Below, in pieces: positions 50,941 to 60,465 of a DNA stretch of 64,000 nt. Source of the DNA: JAAELZ01 sp047639475 (lineage in GTDB: Bacteria; Pseudomonadota; Gammaproteobacteria; Arenicellales; Poriferihabitantaceae); contig JBLIOD010000010.1 of NCBI GenBank assembly GCA_047639475.1, positions 1 to 64,000 on the forward strand, in the 5' to 3' direction. The position numbers and the translations under genes are program-made. Positions within the stretch are counted from its first letter, which is position 1. Each line of letters opens with the position of its first letter. Under the pieces are notes generated by a model. The model searched no databases, was not told where the DNA came from, and saw nothing but the letters and a program-made list of their open reading frames with translations.

Positions 50941-52449
50941 CTATTGTTCTCCTTCGGTAACTTCAGGGCTTGACTGAGAGAGCACTCGGTCCATTGCTTC
51001 CTTTGACTTTAAAGTCAGGTTTGCGGTGTTATTCAACGTCAAAGAGCTTAATCCGCCAAATGTATTTGACCAAGAGGTAACATTGTCAGATTGCTGATCT
51101 AAGTAGAGTCTTGACGTTTCTAATGCAGACTGCAAAGCGGCTACAAACACGGCGTCATTCCTCTTCAGCAAAGCCAATTGGGCTGACTTGAGATCTAAAC
51201 GAATGGCTTCGTTGATCATGAATTTAGTATTCGCGTCGAGTAAGGCCATCGGGGCCTCACCGACTGTTCTAACTTTGACCATGCTACCAATATCCGCGAG
51301 CAAGCTTTTACCAATGGCCTTAAGTTTGTCTCCTGTGCTGTCTTCCTGCTCTCCTACAGAGGAGTCGCTAGCGCTCTCTCTTTTGGGTTGTTCAGCGCCA
51401 AAATTAGTGTCTTGCATAAACGTCAAAGAAGCCACTTGACTGCTTAAGCTAGCTAGCTGTTGATAAGTCGCTTCTACATCTACAGGTTCAATCGCTTCTA
51501 GCACCGCGATATCGACTGCCAAGGCGCTGCTTACTGCTGCAAAATCGTCGCTATCTAATGAGTTTATTTCAGTACCCAGCATTTTCAGATTTGTTACAGC
51601 ACGCTTAGTATCATCCGTCCAAGCTAAGTTGCGCTCAACAGAAGACAACACTGATAAAAATTCTTGCCGCTGCCATTTTGATACAGTTTGACCAACTTGT
51701 GCGCCAAGCTGATTGATAGACGCTAGAGACTGTTTTTGCAAAATCTGCGAGCGAGTTTCCAACACTTGAGTTTGCTCCAGCAGAGCCATTGGCTCTTTGC
51801 CTTCTACAGTAGAAATTTGAGCCTTTAACTGCTCTAACAATGCCGTGTTTTCTGTGAAGCTAGTCTCAACGCTTAAGAATTGATCACTGACTCGCATCTC
51901 AATTGAGTCAACGCGCGCAGTGACTCCATCCAATACGTCCACTGACTGCGTTTGACTGGCTGACAAAGTGTTCAACTGCGTACTCATTGAGGTCACTATT
52001 CCGCCGACACCCTGTTGATTCAATGTGCTTTGGTAAAAAGCATAACCCCCTGCCGCCAAACCACCTAAACCGCACAATAAGGCAAGCCACGCGATGCCAT
52101 TCCCACCATTGGTTTTCTCGATCAATTTACGCTCCGTGACTACAACGTGTGACGGTGATTTAGCGGATAGGGTGTCAGACTGAGTTGCTTTAGTCGATGT
52201 TGCTTTATCTGTTACCGCTTTACTCGACCCCCCTTCTGGCACTCTCGATTTAGCACCTAATTTGCTTTTCTTCGCACTGGCTTTGGTCATTGTCTTAGTG
52301 GCCAACGCATTGTCCGCTCGACTTTGCTGTACGGTTGTCTTGGCAGCAGTCGTTGCCTTAGCACTGCTTACCTTTTCAGAAACCACTTTGGCGCTAGCTT
52401 TAGGTGCGTTTTTTTTGGCGGGACTACTTTTATTACTCGGTTTTGCCAC
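50941..52449 (-). CDS. hemX: HemX-family membrane protein
   Basis: A 502-residue HemX-type protein. Residues 1-117 are a very basic, Lys/Ala/Ser/Thr-rich tail with little structure (for example KASAKKSKLGAKSRVPEGG), then a single membrane helix at 118-139 (IAWLALLCGLGGLAAGGYAF), then a coiled-coil periplasmic domain of about 350 residues. This topology is typical of HemX, though the long basic tail is more marked than usual. hemC and hemD, commonly upstream, are absent here; the gene is divergent from fabA. Function is unresolved; a link to uroporphyrinogen metabolism is by context only. Confidence 0.9.
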   Translation of the reverse strand: MAKPSNKSSPAKKNAPKASAKVVSEKVSSAKATTAAKTTVQQSRADNALATKTMTKASAKKSKLGAKSRVPEGGSSKAVTDKATSTKATQSDTLSAKSPSHVVVTERKLIEKTNGGNGIAWLALLCGLGGLAAGGYAFYQSTLNQQGVGGIVTSMSTQLNTLSASQTQSVDVLDGVTARVDSIEMRVSDQFLSVETSFTENTALLEQLKAQISTVEGKEPMALLEQTQVLETRSQILQKQSLASINQLGAQVGQTVSKWQRQEFLSVLSSVERNLAWTDDTKRAVTNLKMLGTEINSLDSDDFAAVSSALAVDIAVLEAIEPVDVEATYQQLASLSSQVASLTFMQDTNFGAEQPKRESASDSSVGEQEDSTGDKLKAIGKSLLADIGSMVKVRTVGEAPMALLDANTKFMINEAIRLDLKSAQLALLKRNDAVFVAALQSALETSRLYLDQQSDNVTSWSNTFGGLSSLTLNNTANLTLKSKEAMDRVLSQSSPEVTEGEQ

Positions 52450-52661
52450 GTTTGAGCTCTCAATCTTGCATTAAAGTTGTTGTTAGCTAATTAAAATATC
52501 ACTGCAAGCTAACCTTATTATCGAGTAATTTTACACTTAACAGGTGACCTTTTATCTAAATTTTTGTCATTTGGTCAGATTATTCCCTCTATAGCTACTG
52601 CGCTTGAATGGAATAGCTAAAGACTATGCATCGCTTGGATGTGATTAACCTAGCAAAGCTT

Positions 52662-52690
52662 TTGCCCATTAAGCCTCGTTCTTGTAGAAT
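52662..52690 (+). promoter_or_regulatory. Candidate fabA promoter
   Basis: TTGCCC (52662-52667), a 17-base spacer and TAGAAT (52685-52690) lie 31 bases before the fabA ATG. The divergent gap to hemX is 271 bases and has no other obvious feature. Confidence 0.5.
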
Positions 52691-52720
52691 GCGGCGCTGC
52701 TACTACTCCCTATAAATCAA

Positions 52721-53239
52721 ATGCAACGACAAAATAAATTCAGCTACGATGAAATAATCTCATGCGGTAAAGGTGAGTTATTCGGCGAAGGCAACGCTCG
52801 ATTACCCTTACCAAACATGTTGATGATGGATCGGATTACCCATATCTCTGAAGAGGGCGGCACGTTTAATAAGGGAGAGATCATTGCTGAGCTCGATATC
52901 CATCCTGATTTATGGTTTTTCGCTTGCCATTTCGAATCTGATCCAGTGATGCCAGGTGCGTTGGGGCTTGATGCATTATGGCAACTGATCGGTTTTCACT
53001 TAGGCTGGTTAGGCGGACCGGGTAAAGGACGCGCGTTAGGTGTTGGTGAGGTGAAATTCTCGGGGCAAATATTGCCTACAGCAAAGAAGGTAACTTATCA
53101 TTTAAATTTGAAGCGCGTAATTTCAAGAAGATTATTCATGGGTATCGCAGACGGGACCGTCGCCGTTGACGGCGAAGTGGTATACGAGTGTAACGATTTA
53201 CGTGTCGGACTATTTACCGATACCAACGCAGCAGGTTAA
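52721..53239 (+). CDS. fabA: 3-hydroxydecanoyl-[ACP] dehydratase/isomerase
   Basis: A 172-residue enzyme that makes trans-2- and cis-3-decenoyl-ACP, the branch to unsaturated fatty acids. The catalytic His is in WFFACHFESDPVMPGALG (about residue 71) and the Asp in LGLDALWQLIGFHLGW (about residue 85). Length and sequence match FabA closely. It is followed after three bases by fabB; the pair is an operon found mainly in proteobacteria. Confidence 0.98.
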   Translation: MQRQNKFSYDEIISCGKGELFGEGNARLPLPNMLMMDRITHISEEGGTFNKGEIIAELDIHPDLWFFACHFESDPVMPGALGLDALWQLIGFHLGWLGGPGKGRALGVGEVKFSGQILPTAKKVTYHLNLKRVISRRLFMGIADGTVAVDGEVVYECNDLRVGLFTDTNAAG

Positions 53240-53242
53240 ATT

Positions 53243-54460
53243 ATGAAAAGAGTGGTGATTACCGGCCTGGGCATTGTATCTAGCCTGGGCAATAACAAAA
53301 AAGAAGTCCGCGATTCATTGCACGCCGGAAAATCAGGCATCGCAGCCGCGCCAGAGTATGCTGAACTAGGTATGCGCTCACATGTTGACGGCAAAATGAA
53401 AATTGACGCCAGTGAACACATTGACCGAAAAATCTATCGATTCATGGGTGATGCTGCAGCATTCACCTATATTGCCATGCAAGAAGCCATTGAAGACGCG
53501 GGCCTAGAAGCCAGCATGGTTGAATCCGAACGCACTGGCTTGGTGTTAGGTACGGGCGGCGCCTCTCCTGAAAACTTGGTAAAGGCAGCCGACACGTTGC
53601 GAGAAAAAGGCATTCGCCGTGTGGGGCCATATATGGTGACTAAGACGATGGCCAGTACAGTGCCTGCGTGCATTAGCACGCCATTTAAGATAAAGGGCGT
53701 TTCGTATTCTATCTCTTCAGCCTGCTCCACTAGCGCGCATTGCATTGGCCATGGTGCAGAGTTGATTCAACTGGGTAAGCAAGACGTAGTTTTTGCAGGT
53801 GGCGGTGAAGAAGTTCACTGGAGCATGTCGGTATTGTTCGACGGCATGGGCGCGTTATCTAGCAAGTACAACGACAACCCAACCTCAGCATCACGCCCTT
53901 ACGATGTTGATAGAGATGGATTCGTTATCTCTGGCGGCGGCAGCGTTTTAGTGCTGGAAAGCCTGGAACACGCCCAAGCGCGTGGTGCCAAAATATACGG
54001 TGAATTAGTCGGTTACGGCGCCACCTCTGATGGCTATGACATGGTGCAACCTTCAGGCGAAGGGGCCGCACGTTGTATGCGCATGGCCATGCAAGATCTT
54101 GATCAGCCAATAGATTACCTCAACGCACACGGCACCAGCACTCCCGTAGGAGACACCAAAGAATTACAGGCAGTTAAGGCCGTTTTCACTGATACGTCGC
54201 CTGTCATCACTTCAACCAAGTCGTTAAGCGGGCATGCACTTGGTGCAGCGGGTTCAAACGAAGCGATCTATTCGTTGATTATGATGGAGTCTGGTTTTAT
54301 CGCAGGCTCCGCTAACATCCAGAACCTTGACCCAGATGCCCAAGGATTCAACATCGCAAAAGAAAGAATCGACGACGTAACGATTAACACAGTGATGTCT
54401 AACAGCTTTGGCTTTGGCGGCACCAATTGTTCTTTGATATTTCAGCGTTTTAGTGATTAA
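53243..54460 (+). CDS. fabB: 3-oxoacyl-[ACP] synthase I
   Basis: A 405-residue condensing enzyme needed to elongate cis-3-decenoyl-ACP. The nucleophilic Cys is in SISSACSTSAHCIGHG (about residue 162). The two catalytic histidines are in YLNAHGTSTPVGD (about 297) and STKSLSGHALGAAGSNE (about 332). Length is typical. It is co-transcribed with fabA. Confidence 0.98.
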   Translation: MKRVVITGLGIVSSLGNNKKEVRDSLHAGKSGIAAAPEYAELGMRSHVDGKMKIDASEHIDRKIYRFMGDAAAFTYIAMQEAIEDAGLEASMVESERTGLVLGTGGASPENLVKAADTLREKGIRRVGPYMVTKTMASTVPACISTPFKIKGVSYSISSACSTSAHCIGHGAELIQLGKQDVVFAGGGEEVHWSMSVLFDGMGALSSKYNDNPTSASRPYDVDRDGFVISGGGSVLVLESLEHAQARGAKIYGELVGYGATSDGYDMVQPSGEGAARCMRMAMQDLDQPIDYLNAHGTSTPVGDTKELQAVKAVFTDTSPVITSTKSLSGHALGAAGSNEAIYSLIMMESGFIAGSANIQNLDPDAQGFNIAKERIDDVTINTVMSNSFGFGGTNCSLIFQRFSD

Positions 54461-54503
54461 CCAATGCGCTTAAAATAAGCTTAACAAACAGACGTCACAT
54501 TAG

Positions 54504-54531
54504 CTGACAGTTCAGCCACTATAGGTATAAT
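54504..54531 (+). promoter_or_regulatory. Candidate promoter of the barrel-like secreted protein gene
   Basis: CTGACA (54504-54509), a 16-base spacer and a perfect TATAAT (54526-54531) lie 35 bases before the ATG at 54567. Confidence 0.55.
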
Positions 54532-54566
54532 ACGACCTTTAATCTATTAGTTCATTCAATACACTC

Positions 54567-55763
54567 ATGAAAATAGCACAAGCAACAGTTCGGACACTCA
54601 TTACCGCGAGTTTATTTGCCAGTATGGGCGCTCAACTAGCGTTCGCCGCAGAATACACCAAGGTAACTCGTTTAGGCGGTCAACCCACTTCGATCTGTCG
54701 TCCTGCCATTAACAGCGCGGATGAACTACAGTCATTTGCAATAAATCAATCGCAAGACGTGATCGACATTCTAAATTCAGCTGGATGGACAGGCAACTCT
54801 GCAGATTTCTTTTCAGCAGTCGAGCAAGGCCAGTTTACTGAGAAAACTTACGAAGTCGGTTCAAAATTTGAATGGATGGGCGAGCGATCTAAAGGCAATG
54901 TGGTAGCCAAGCCTAAAAAGATCTGGGCCGGTAAACAAGCTTTTGGCGGCTTCGAGCTCAACGTGGTTTCTAACTGCCAACAGCATACTATCGTCATCCC
55001 CAAGGCCTGCTGTAACGTATCGTTAGTCGCAAGCAGCACCGTAGAGATGCCCTCGCCAAAAGTGACTACCAGCCTAGCAGGCGACATGGTCAGAATCAAA
55101 ACACACAGCGGCAGTGCAAGCACCATCACTGAACTGGTTCACCCTGATGGCAGCACCGAAATGTTAGACACCTCAAGCGGCAGCTGGTCAGGCAAACTCG
55201 ATCCTGGAGATTATAAAGTTAGCTCCAAAACAGCCAGTGATTGTGGTGAATCTGCAGCAGCGACCAACGGATTCACTGTTGATGAGCCGGTAGCTCCCAC
55301 GGTTGTTGAAGCAGCGACTCGCAGCGGTTTCTTCATAGCGCCATTTGTAGGTCGTCAAATCCGCGCTATCGACCCACCATTAGTAGGCGTTACGATAGGT
55401 CATTTAAAACCACTCAGCGAAAACGTAGATTTCTTGATGCAAGGCGGCGCTTCGTACAACTTAAAACACGAAGAGCTATCACTATTTGTTGATGTCGGCC
55501 TAGAGCGCAAGTTTGGTAACAACGGCGGCTTTATCGGCGCCGGCATTGGCTGGTGGGATTTCAACACAGATGACTTCTTAACAAACAGCACCCAATACAC
55601 GCGAGAAGACACTACTTATTTCGTGCACGGCGGCGCCAACACTCGGTGGTCATATCGCGATGCGCCGGTACAGTGGTTCGCAGAAGCCCGCGTATTTAGC
55701 GACTTCACTGATGACCTCACCAATCACCAGATACTAAAACTGGGTCTTAGATATAATCACTAG
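54567..55763 (+). CDS. Exported protein with a beta-barrel-like C-terminus, unknown function
   Basis: I do not recognise this 398-residue protein. It has a signal peptide (VRTLITASLFASMGAQLAFA, cleavage after AFA). The region to about residue 160 contains several cysteines, including the pair in PKACCNVSLV. A beta-sandwich-like stretch (about 165-245) follows, resembling an Ig-type or PEGA-like domain (KLDPGDYKVSSKT). The C-terminal 140 residues alternate hydrophobic and polar residues and end in an aromatic-rich LGLRYNH, as in small outer membrane barrels (GFFIAPFVGR, GFIGAGIGWWDFN). It has its own promoter and a strong terminator. It may be a surface or adhesion-related protein; this is a guess. 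Confidence 0.7.
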   Translation: MKIAQATVRTLITASLFASMGAQLAFAAEYTKVTRLGGQPTSICRPAINSADELQSFAINQSQDVIDILNSAGWTGNSADFFSAVEQGQFTEKTYEVGSKFEWMGERSKGNVVAKPKKIWAGKQAFGGFELNVVSNCQQHTIVIPKACCNVSLVASSTVEMPSPKVTTSLAGDMVRIKTHSGSASTITELVHPDGSTEMLDTSSGSWSGKLDPGDYKVSSKTASDCGESAAATNGFTVDEPVAPTVVEAATRSGFFIAPFVGRQIRAIDPPLVGVTIGHLKPLSENVDFLMQGGASYNLKHEELSLFVDVGLERKFGNNGGFIGAGIGWWDFNTDDFLTNSTQYTREDTTYFVHGGANTRWSYRDAPVQWFAEARVFSDFTDDLTNHQILKLGLRYNH

Positions 55764-55785
55764 TTATTAAACTAGTATCAAAATT

Positions 55786-55812
55786 AAAAGCGGCCATTGG
55801 CCGCTTTTTTTA
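55786..55812. terminator. Bidirectional hairpin terminator
   Basis: A perfect inverted repeat AAAAGCGGCCA/TGGCCGCTTTT followed by a T run lies 22 bases after the barrel-protein stop. With A-rich flanks on the left it can also end the converging argD transcript. Confidence 0.9.
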
Positions 55813-55849
55813 TGTAACTCAGCCCCGTATAGGGTGAAGATTTTGCCCT

Positions 55850-57061
55850 TTATAATAGTAAAGTCAGCAGGGCTTTCTCCAAGGCTGCCAATCCCTCTAC
55901 AATTTCCGCTTCAGTCACCACCAAGGGCGGCGCTAATCGCAGCACATCCGGCCCTGCAACTAGCACCAATAAGCCGTTGGTCATACATGATTCAACAATT
56001 TCTCTCGCTCTACCAGCGTGACTCGGCTTTAGTTCGCAGCCGATCAACAAACCTGCACCGCGAATATCAGCAAACAAATTTGTTTTATCATTTATCGCCT
56101 TCAAACCATCAAATAGTTGCTTGCTTCTTTGTTGTACCATCACCTGCATTTCAGGCGTGTTAGTCAATTCCACCACTTTGCTCGCCACCGCACAAGCCAT
56201 TGGATTACCGGCATAAGTTGAACCATGCACGCCGACGGTAAACGCATTGGCCACCTCATCTTTGGCCAGCGTCGCACCAATTGGCATACCACCGCCTAAG
56301 CCTTTTGCACTGGTTAGAATATCCGGTTCGACGCCAAGGCTTTGATATCGGTAAAAATGTCCTGTGCGCATAACGCCCGTTTGCACTTCGTCAAAAATAA
56401 GTAGGGCATTGTGTTCATCACACAATTTGCGCAAACCCTCCATGAAAGACTGTTTCGCCGGTAACACCCCGCTTTCACCCAATATAGGCTCGATGATAAC
56501 CGCACAGGTATTCTTGTTCAGCGCAGCTTTAGCAGCATCAAGATCATTGTAAGGGATGTGGCGAATACCTTCGGGCTTAGGCCCAAAACCGTCGCTATAC
56601 TTCGCTTGCCCTCCAACACTAACTGTAAAAAATGTCCGCCCATGAAACGATTCGTTAAAGGCTACTATTTCATTTTTTTCTGCCCCATACTTATCAAACG
56701 CGTAACGTCTCGCCAATTTAAGTGCTGCCTCATTGGCCTCTGCACCGCTATTGGAAAATATCACCTTATCGGCGAAAGTAGCGCCAACCAACTGCTTCGC
56801 CAGTTTGATGGCCGGTTGCGTAGTCAGCAGATTGCTGACATGCCAGTATTGCTCAGCTTGAGCGTGTAACGCACCGATTAAAGCGGGATGCGCGTGCCCC
56901 AGCACACTGACAGCTATACCGGCGGCAAAATCTATATATTCTTTATTTTCGGTATCCCATAACTTCGCCCCCTTGCCATACGCAGGCATAATTGAAATCG
57001 GTGCATAGTTCGGAAAAAGGTATTGATCGTATTCGGATCTTGTTGGTTCAGATAGAGACAT
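55850..57061 (-). CDS. argD: Acetylornithine/succinylornithine aminotransferase
   Basis: A 403-residue class III PLP aminotransferase. Its N-terminus NYAPISIMPAYGKGAKLWDT matches ArgD/AstC. Other landmarks are FSNSGAEANEAALKLARRYA, FNESFHGRTFFTVS, LLIFDEVQTGVMRTG and the PLP lysine in ILTSAKGLGGGMPIGA (near residue 252). It may serve arginine synthesis (acetylornithine) or arginine breakdown (succinylornithine); no other arg or ast genes are close, so the choice is open. Confidence 0.93.
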   Translation of the reverse strand: MSLSEPTRSEYDQYLFPNYAPISIMPAYGKGAKLWDTENKEYIDFAAGIAVSVLGHAHPALIGALHAQAEQYWHVSNLLTTQPAIKLAKQLVGATFADKVIFSNSGAEANEAALKLARRYAFDKYGAEKNEIVAFNESFHGRTFFTVSVGGQAKYSDGFGPKPEGIRHIPYNDLDAAKAALNKNTCAVIIEPILGESGVLPAKQSFMEGLRKLCDEHNALLIFDEVQTGVMRTGHFYRYQSLGVEPDILTSAKGLGGGMPIGATLAKDEVANAFTVGVHGSTYAGNPMACAVASKVVELTNTPEMQVMVQQRSKQLFDGLKAINDKTNLFADIRGAGLLIGCELKPSHAGRAREIVESCMTNGLLVLVAGPDVLRLAPPLVVTEAEIVEGLAALEKALLTLLL

Positions 57062-57245
57062 AATTTGAAGGCAATCAAAACTGGGTGTATCAGAAAAAAT
57101 AAAACGCTGGTAAACTTAAAATCCGTGACTATATTACAGGGTAAGCTGATAATTGAGCATTCTAAATTATCTCTCAGCTGTAAATAGATAGACAGTACGC
57201 ACTTAACCTTAACAAAACTCGTCCCCATTTTCTCAATAAAACCTA

Positions 57246-58517
57246 ATGGAGTCTAGTTCAAATCAGCGGCTAAGCGACCGCTTTTCAGATATTGAAAGAT
57301 GGATGATTCCCATTTTACTGCTATTGATCGTGGTGGTAGGCGTGATCAGAATCATACCGTGGGCGGAAGAAAAGATTTTCCCGTCGCCAATTCAAGTTGC
57401 GGATGTGGTTTCTGAAAATAGCACCTCGCAAGACAACTCCACCATTGAAGTTGATTTAGAGTTAGCACCAGTCATCCTTGTAGATGGTAAGGATTTGCCC
57501 GAGGCTCGCAGTGAAGACTTAACCAACTCACTCAATAAAATAAATGAAACCCTGACCATTGAGATTCAGACTGACGCAGCCGACAATATTCTAACCAACG
57601 AGTTAGCGATGGACCAAGTCATTGTCGAAGAAGCGGGCGTGATTGAAGTCGCTTCAGTGGTTAATCCTGATGACCCCATTGCCGAGTCTAAACAGACAGT
57701 CTCTGTTGAAAACACAGGGAAAACAAAGGAAATTCAACTAATTTCGAATAAAAGCCCTGAGCAAGTTATAGCGGTTGAGACGAATACTGTGCTGGATGAA
57801 ACTGACTCAAATATTGTCCCAGTTGAATTAAGTGAATTGGCCGGTTTGGCGCCCATCAAAGATGACTTAGCGATCAAAGAACTGGATGAACTGAACAATC
57901 AAGCCAGCAACACCCTGGTTAGTACTGTGGAACCAATTCCTGTCGTTGCAGCGGAGTCAATCAGTCAAGAAGATCTCGCCTCTGTTACTGAGAAAGGGTC
58001 CAACGAGACGGCGACCCCCAACATAGCGGAACCTGAACTTAAAATTGAGCTAGTATCAGATGCCCAACAGCAAGCGACACTGAACGCTCCAGAGTCTGCA
58101 GACGAAACATTCAGTGAAATCCCTGAGAACACCATTGCTGAAGCAATGCCATGGGAAAGTGTTAACACACTAATTGATCGTTGGGCTTCAGCTTGGGAAA
58201 ACAAAGAGGTGGTTGAATATCTAACCGCCTACGCGTCAGACCATAAAGGCCAGAAACATGCAACGGCAGAGCAGTGGAGACAATGGCGAACCCAACGCCT
58301 AACTGCCCCTGATTCTATTAGTATAAAACTATCTGACCGTGGGGTTAATTACGACAACAGCAACCCAAACTACGCGTCAGCACAGTTCACTCAAGACTAC
58401 CAAACAACGAATTACTCAGACACGGTCATTAAGCGTCTTGAATTCAAGAAACAGTCCTCGGGGTGGAAAATCATCAAAGAAAGCACTATCACCACCCTAA
58501 ACGTTAACCGATCGTAG
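57246..58517 (+). CDS. Membrane-anchored protein with a long acidic linker and NTF2-like domain
   Basis: A 423-residue protein. A single membrane helix sits at residues 20-38 (IPILLLLIVVVGVIRIIPW). Residues about 45-290 are a low-complexity, Glu/Asp/Val/Asn-rich linker of repeated short acidic stretches, likely disordered. The C-terminal 120 residues form an NTF2/SnoaL-like domain (LIDRWASAWENKEVVEYLTA, then FTQDYQTTNYSDTVIKRLEF and SGWKIIKEST), close to the accessory domain seen at the end of some L,D-transpeptidases and similar cell wall proteins. A cell-envelope role is likely, but no partner is visible. Confidence 0.75.
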   Translation: MESSSNQRLSDRFSDIERWMIPILLLLIVVVGVIRIIPWAEEKIFPSPIQVADVVSENSTSQDNSTIEVDLELAPVILVDGKDLPEARSEDLTNSLNKINETLTIEIQTDAADNILTNELAMDQVIVEEAGVIEVASVVNPDDPIAESKQTVSVENTGKTKEIQLISNKSPEQVIAVETNTVLDETDSNIVPVELSELAGLAPIKDDLAIKELDELNNQASNTLVSTVEPIPVVAAESISQEDLASVTEKGSNETATPNIAEPELKIELVSDAQQQATLNAPESADETFSEIPENTIAEAMPWESVNTLIDRWASAWENKEVVEYLTAYASDHKGQKHATAEQWRQWRTQRLTAPDSISIKLSDRGVNYDNSNPNYASAQFTQDYQTTNYSDTVIKRLEFKKQSSGWKIIKESTITTLNVNRS

Positions 58518-58555
58518 CTCCAAGTCCCTGGCTTTGTCTGCGCCTTATCTCGGCT

Positions 58556-59590
58556 TTACCTGACATTTCGGCTCAAGGCCAACTGTGTAACAAACAAACA
58601 AACTGTCAACAACAGCACTGCCCCTATTTGATGCAAGGCTGCAATAGGGATTGGCACATGCCATAACAGCGTTAATAAGCCCAGCGTATACTGAACGCCC
58701 ACCGAAATAATTACGCCATACAGACCCATTTTCAGCAAGCGCTCTAAGGGTAACTTCAAAGCACAGACTGCTACAATAATGGCGACCAGTGTCGTCAAGG
58801 TCGCGAGCAAACGATGGTTAAATTGCACGGTAGCCACATTTTCAAATAAGTTAACCCATGGTGGGTTCAGCGCCAGATACCCCTCAGGCACCCAATTTCC
58901 ATTCATCAACGGAAAAGTGTTAAAGGCGAATCCTGCTTTAGTCCCCGCAACAAATCCTCCTGCAAGAATAGTAATAAAGACTAAAAGACATAACGCAGAC
59001 AATGTGGTGACATATCCCAGAGGTAGCGGATAGCGCTGTTTAAAATTGCTAAACCTAAGGCTAAATGCCGTCCACATAATTGAGGCATAAAGTAACAATG
59101 CCAAACCCAGGTGGGCCACCAACCGATATTGACTTACATGCGGATTACCCACCAAACCGCTTTTAACCATATACCAGCCCAATAAGCCTTGCGCACCACC
59201 AAGTATAAACAAGATCAGTAGCTTTAATTTTAGCGTTACCGATAAAGGATAACGAATAAAGAAAAAAACCATTGGTATTAAAAATAACAACCCGATCAAC
59301 CGACCTAAGAGGCGATGCAAGTACTCAAACCAGAAGATAGACTTAAATCCACCTAAGGCCATAGTTTGGTTTATTTTGATAAACTCGGGGCTGGTCTTAT
59401 AAAGATCAAAAGCGGCGATCCATTGCTCTAAATTCAAAGGCGGAAGTACGCCCATAATTGGCTGCCATTGCACCATTGACAAACCCGATCCAGTCAAACG
59501 GGTGACGCCTCCCAGCGCAATCATACCTATCAGCACCAACCCGACAGTGAACAGCCAGAATGCGATCTTATTATTTTGCTGCTGATTCAT
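58556..59590 (-). CDS. ctaA: Heme A synthase (CtaA/Cox15)
   Basis: A 344-residue inner membrane protein with eight hydrophobic helices. It converts heme O to heme A for aa3-type cytochrome oxidases. Conserved parts are GGVTRLTGSGLSMVQWQPIM (residues 27-46), FEYLHRLLGRLIGL with a heme-ligating His, ATVQFNHRLLATL and AALHQIGAVLLL with the second His pair. It follows apaH on the minus strand after 18 bases. Cytochrome oxidase genes are not in the window. Confidence 0.94.
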   Translation of the reverse strand: MNQQQNNKIAFWLFTVGLVLIGMIALGGVTRLTGSGLSMVQWQPIMGVLPPLNLEQWIAAFDLYKTSPEFIKINQTMALGGFKSIFWFEYLHRLLGRLIGLLFLIPMVFFFIRYPLSVTLKLKLLILFILGGAQGLLGWYMVKSGLVGNPHVSQYRLVAHLGLALLLYASIMWTAFSLRFSNFKQRYPLPLGYVTTLSALCLLVFITILAGGFVAGTKAGFAFNTFPLMNGNWVPEGYLALNPPWVNLFENVATVQFNHRLLATLTTLVAIIVAVCALKLPLERLLKMGLYGVIISVGVQYTLGLLTLLWHVPIPIAALHQIGAVLLLTVCLFVTQLALSRNVR

Positions 59591-59608
59591 AAAAGGAAAA
59601 AACGACCC

Positions 59609-60433
59609 TTAATTAAAGCTAGGCTGACAGCCATGTTGATATACCTTGATCTTTCGACCACTGACTTTCGCCAAGGTCATTTGACCTCCCCATAGGCAAC
59701 CGCTGTCCAAGGCCACGTGATTGCCATCATACCAATGCCCTGCCGAAGACCAATGGCCAAATATAATTCGCCAGTCTCCTCTAGGCTGCGCCCCCAGACG
59801 ATACCAGGGGTATAAGTTGTTTGGTTGCGAACCGGGCGCACTGTTGTAGACAAAGTTAAGCCCACCTTGCTTAGTGCAAAACCGCATTCGCGTAAATGCA
59901 TTAATAATGAACCGATACCGATTCCAACCTTTCAATTGGGGTTTCCACTTCACGGGTCGTTTGCCGTACATCTCTTTTAGTAACGTACAGTAGTCATCAC
60001 TTTGCAAAATCTCTTCAACCTCCGCGGCATAACTTTGCGCTTGGGCCAAGCTCCAATAAGGATAAATTCCCGCGTGCACCAGCACGCAATGAGACTTCTT
60101 ATCGGTGATCATCAGCGGTTGACGTCGCAGCCAATTCAATAACTCGTCGCAATCTGGGGCATTGAGAATGGGATCCAAAGTGGCCGTGTTTTGAATTTCT
60201 TTGACTCCGGCGTGCAATGCCAGCAAATGTAAATCGTGGTTGCCCAATACGACCTTGGCGCGTTTACCCAAGCTCTTAACGTACCTGAGTGTTTCTAGAG
60301 ACTGTGGACCGCGGTTGACCAAATCACCAACAAACCAAAGTTGATCTTTGTCCTTCTGGTATGGGGAGTTGCTTAATACCTTTTTCAGGGAACCTAAACA
60401 GCCTTGTATATCACCAACCGCATACTTAGCCAT
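59609..60433 (-). CDS. apaH: Bis(5'-nucleosyl)-tetraphosphatase, symmetrical
   Basis: A 274-residue metallophosphatase that splits Ap4A into two ADP. The three metal motifs are present: VGDIQGCLGSLKKVL (residues 6-20), FVGDLVNRGPQS (about 34-45) and VLGNHDLHLLAL (about 61-72). The C-terminal HWSSAG and ALDSGCLWGGQMT are ApaH-specific. It lies between mlaA and ctaA, all on the minus strand, with short gaps. Confidence 0.97.
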   Translation of the reverse strand: MAKYAVGDIQGCLGSLKKVLSNSPYQKDKDQLWFVGDLVNRGPQSLETLRYVKSLGKRAKVVLGNHDLHLLALHAGVKEIQNTATLDPILNAPDCDELLNWLRRQPLMITDKKSHCVLVHAGIYPYWSLAQAQSYAAEVEEILQSDDYCTLLKEMYGKRPVKWKPQLKGWNRYRFIINAFTRMRFCTKQGGLNFVYNSAPGSQPNNLYPWYRLGAQPRGDWRIIFGHWSSAGHWYDGNHVALDSGCLWGGQMTLAKVSGRKIKVYQHGCQPSFN

Positions 60434-60465
60434 AAAGCGTTACTAATTTTTTAAACATTTCCGAA

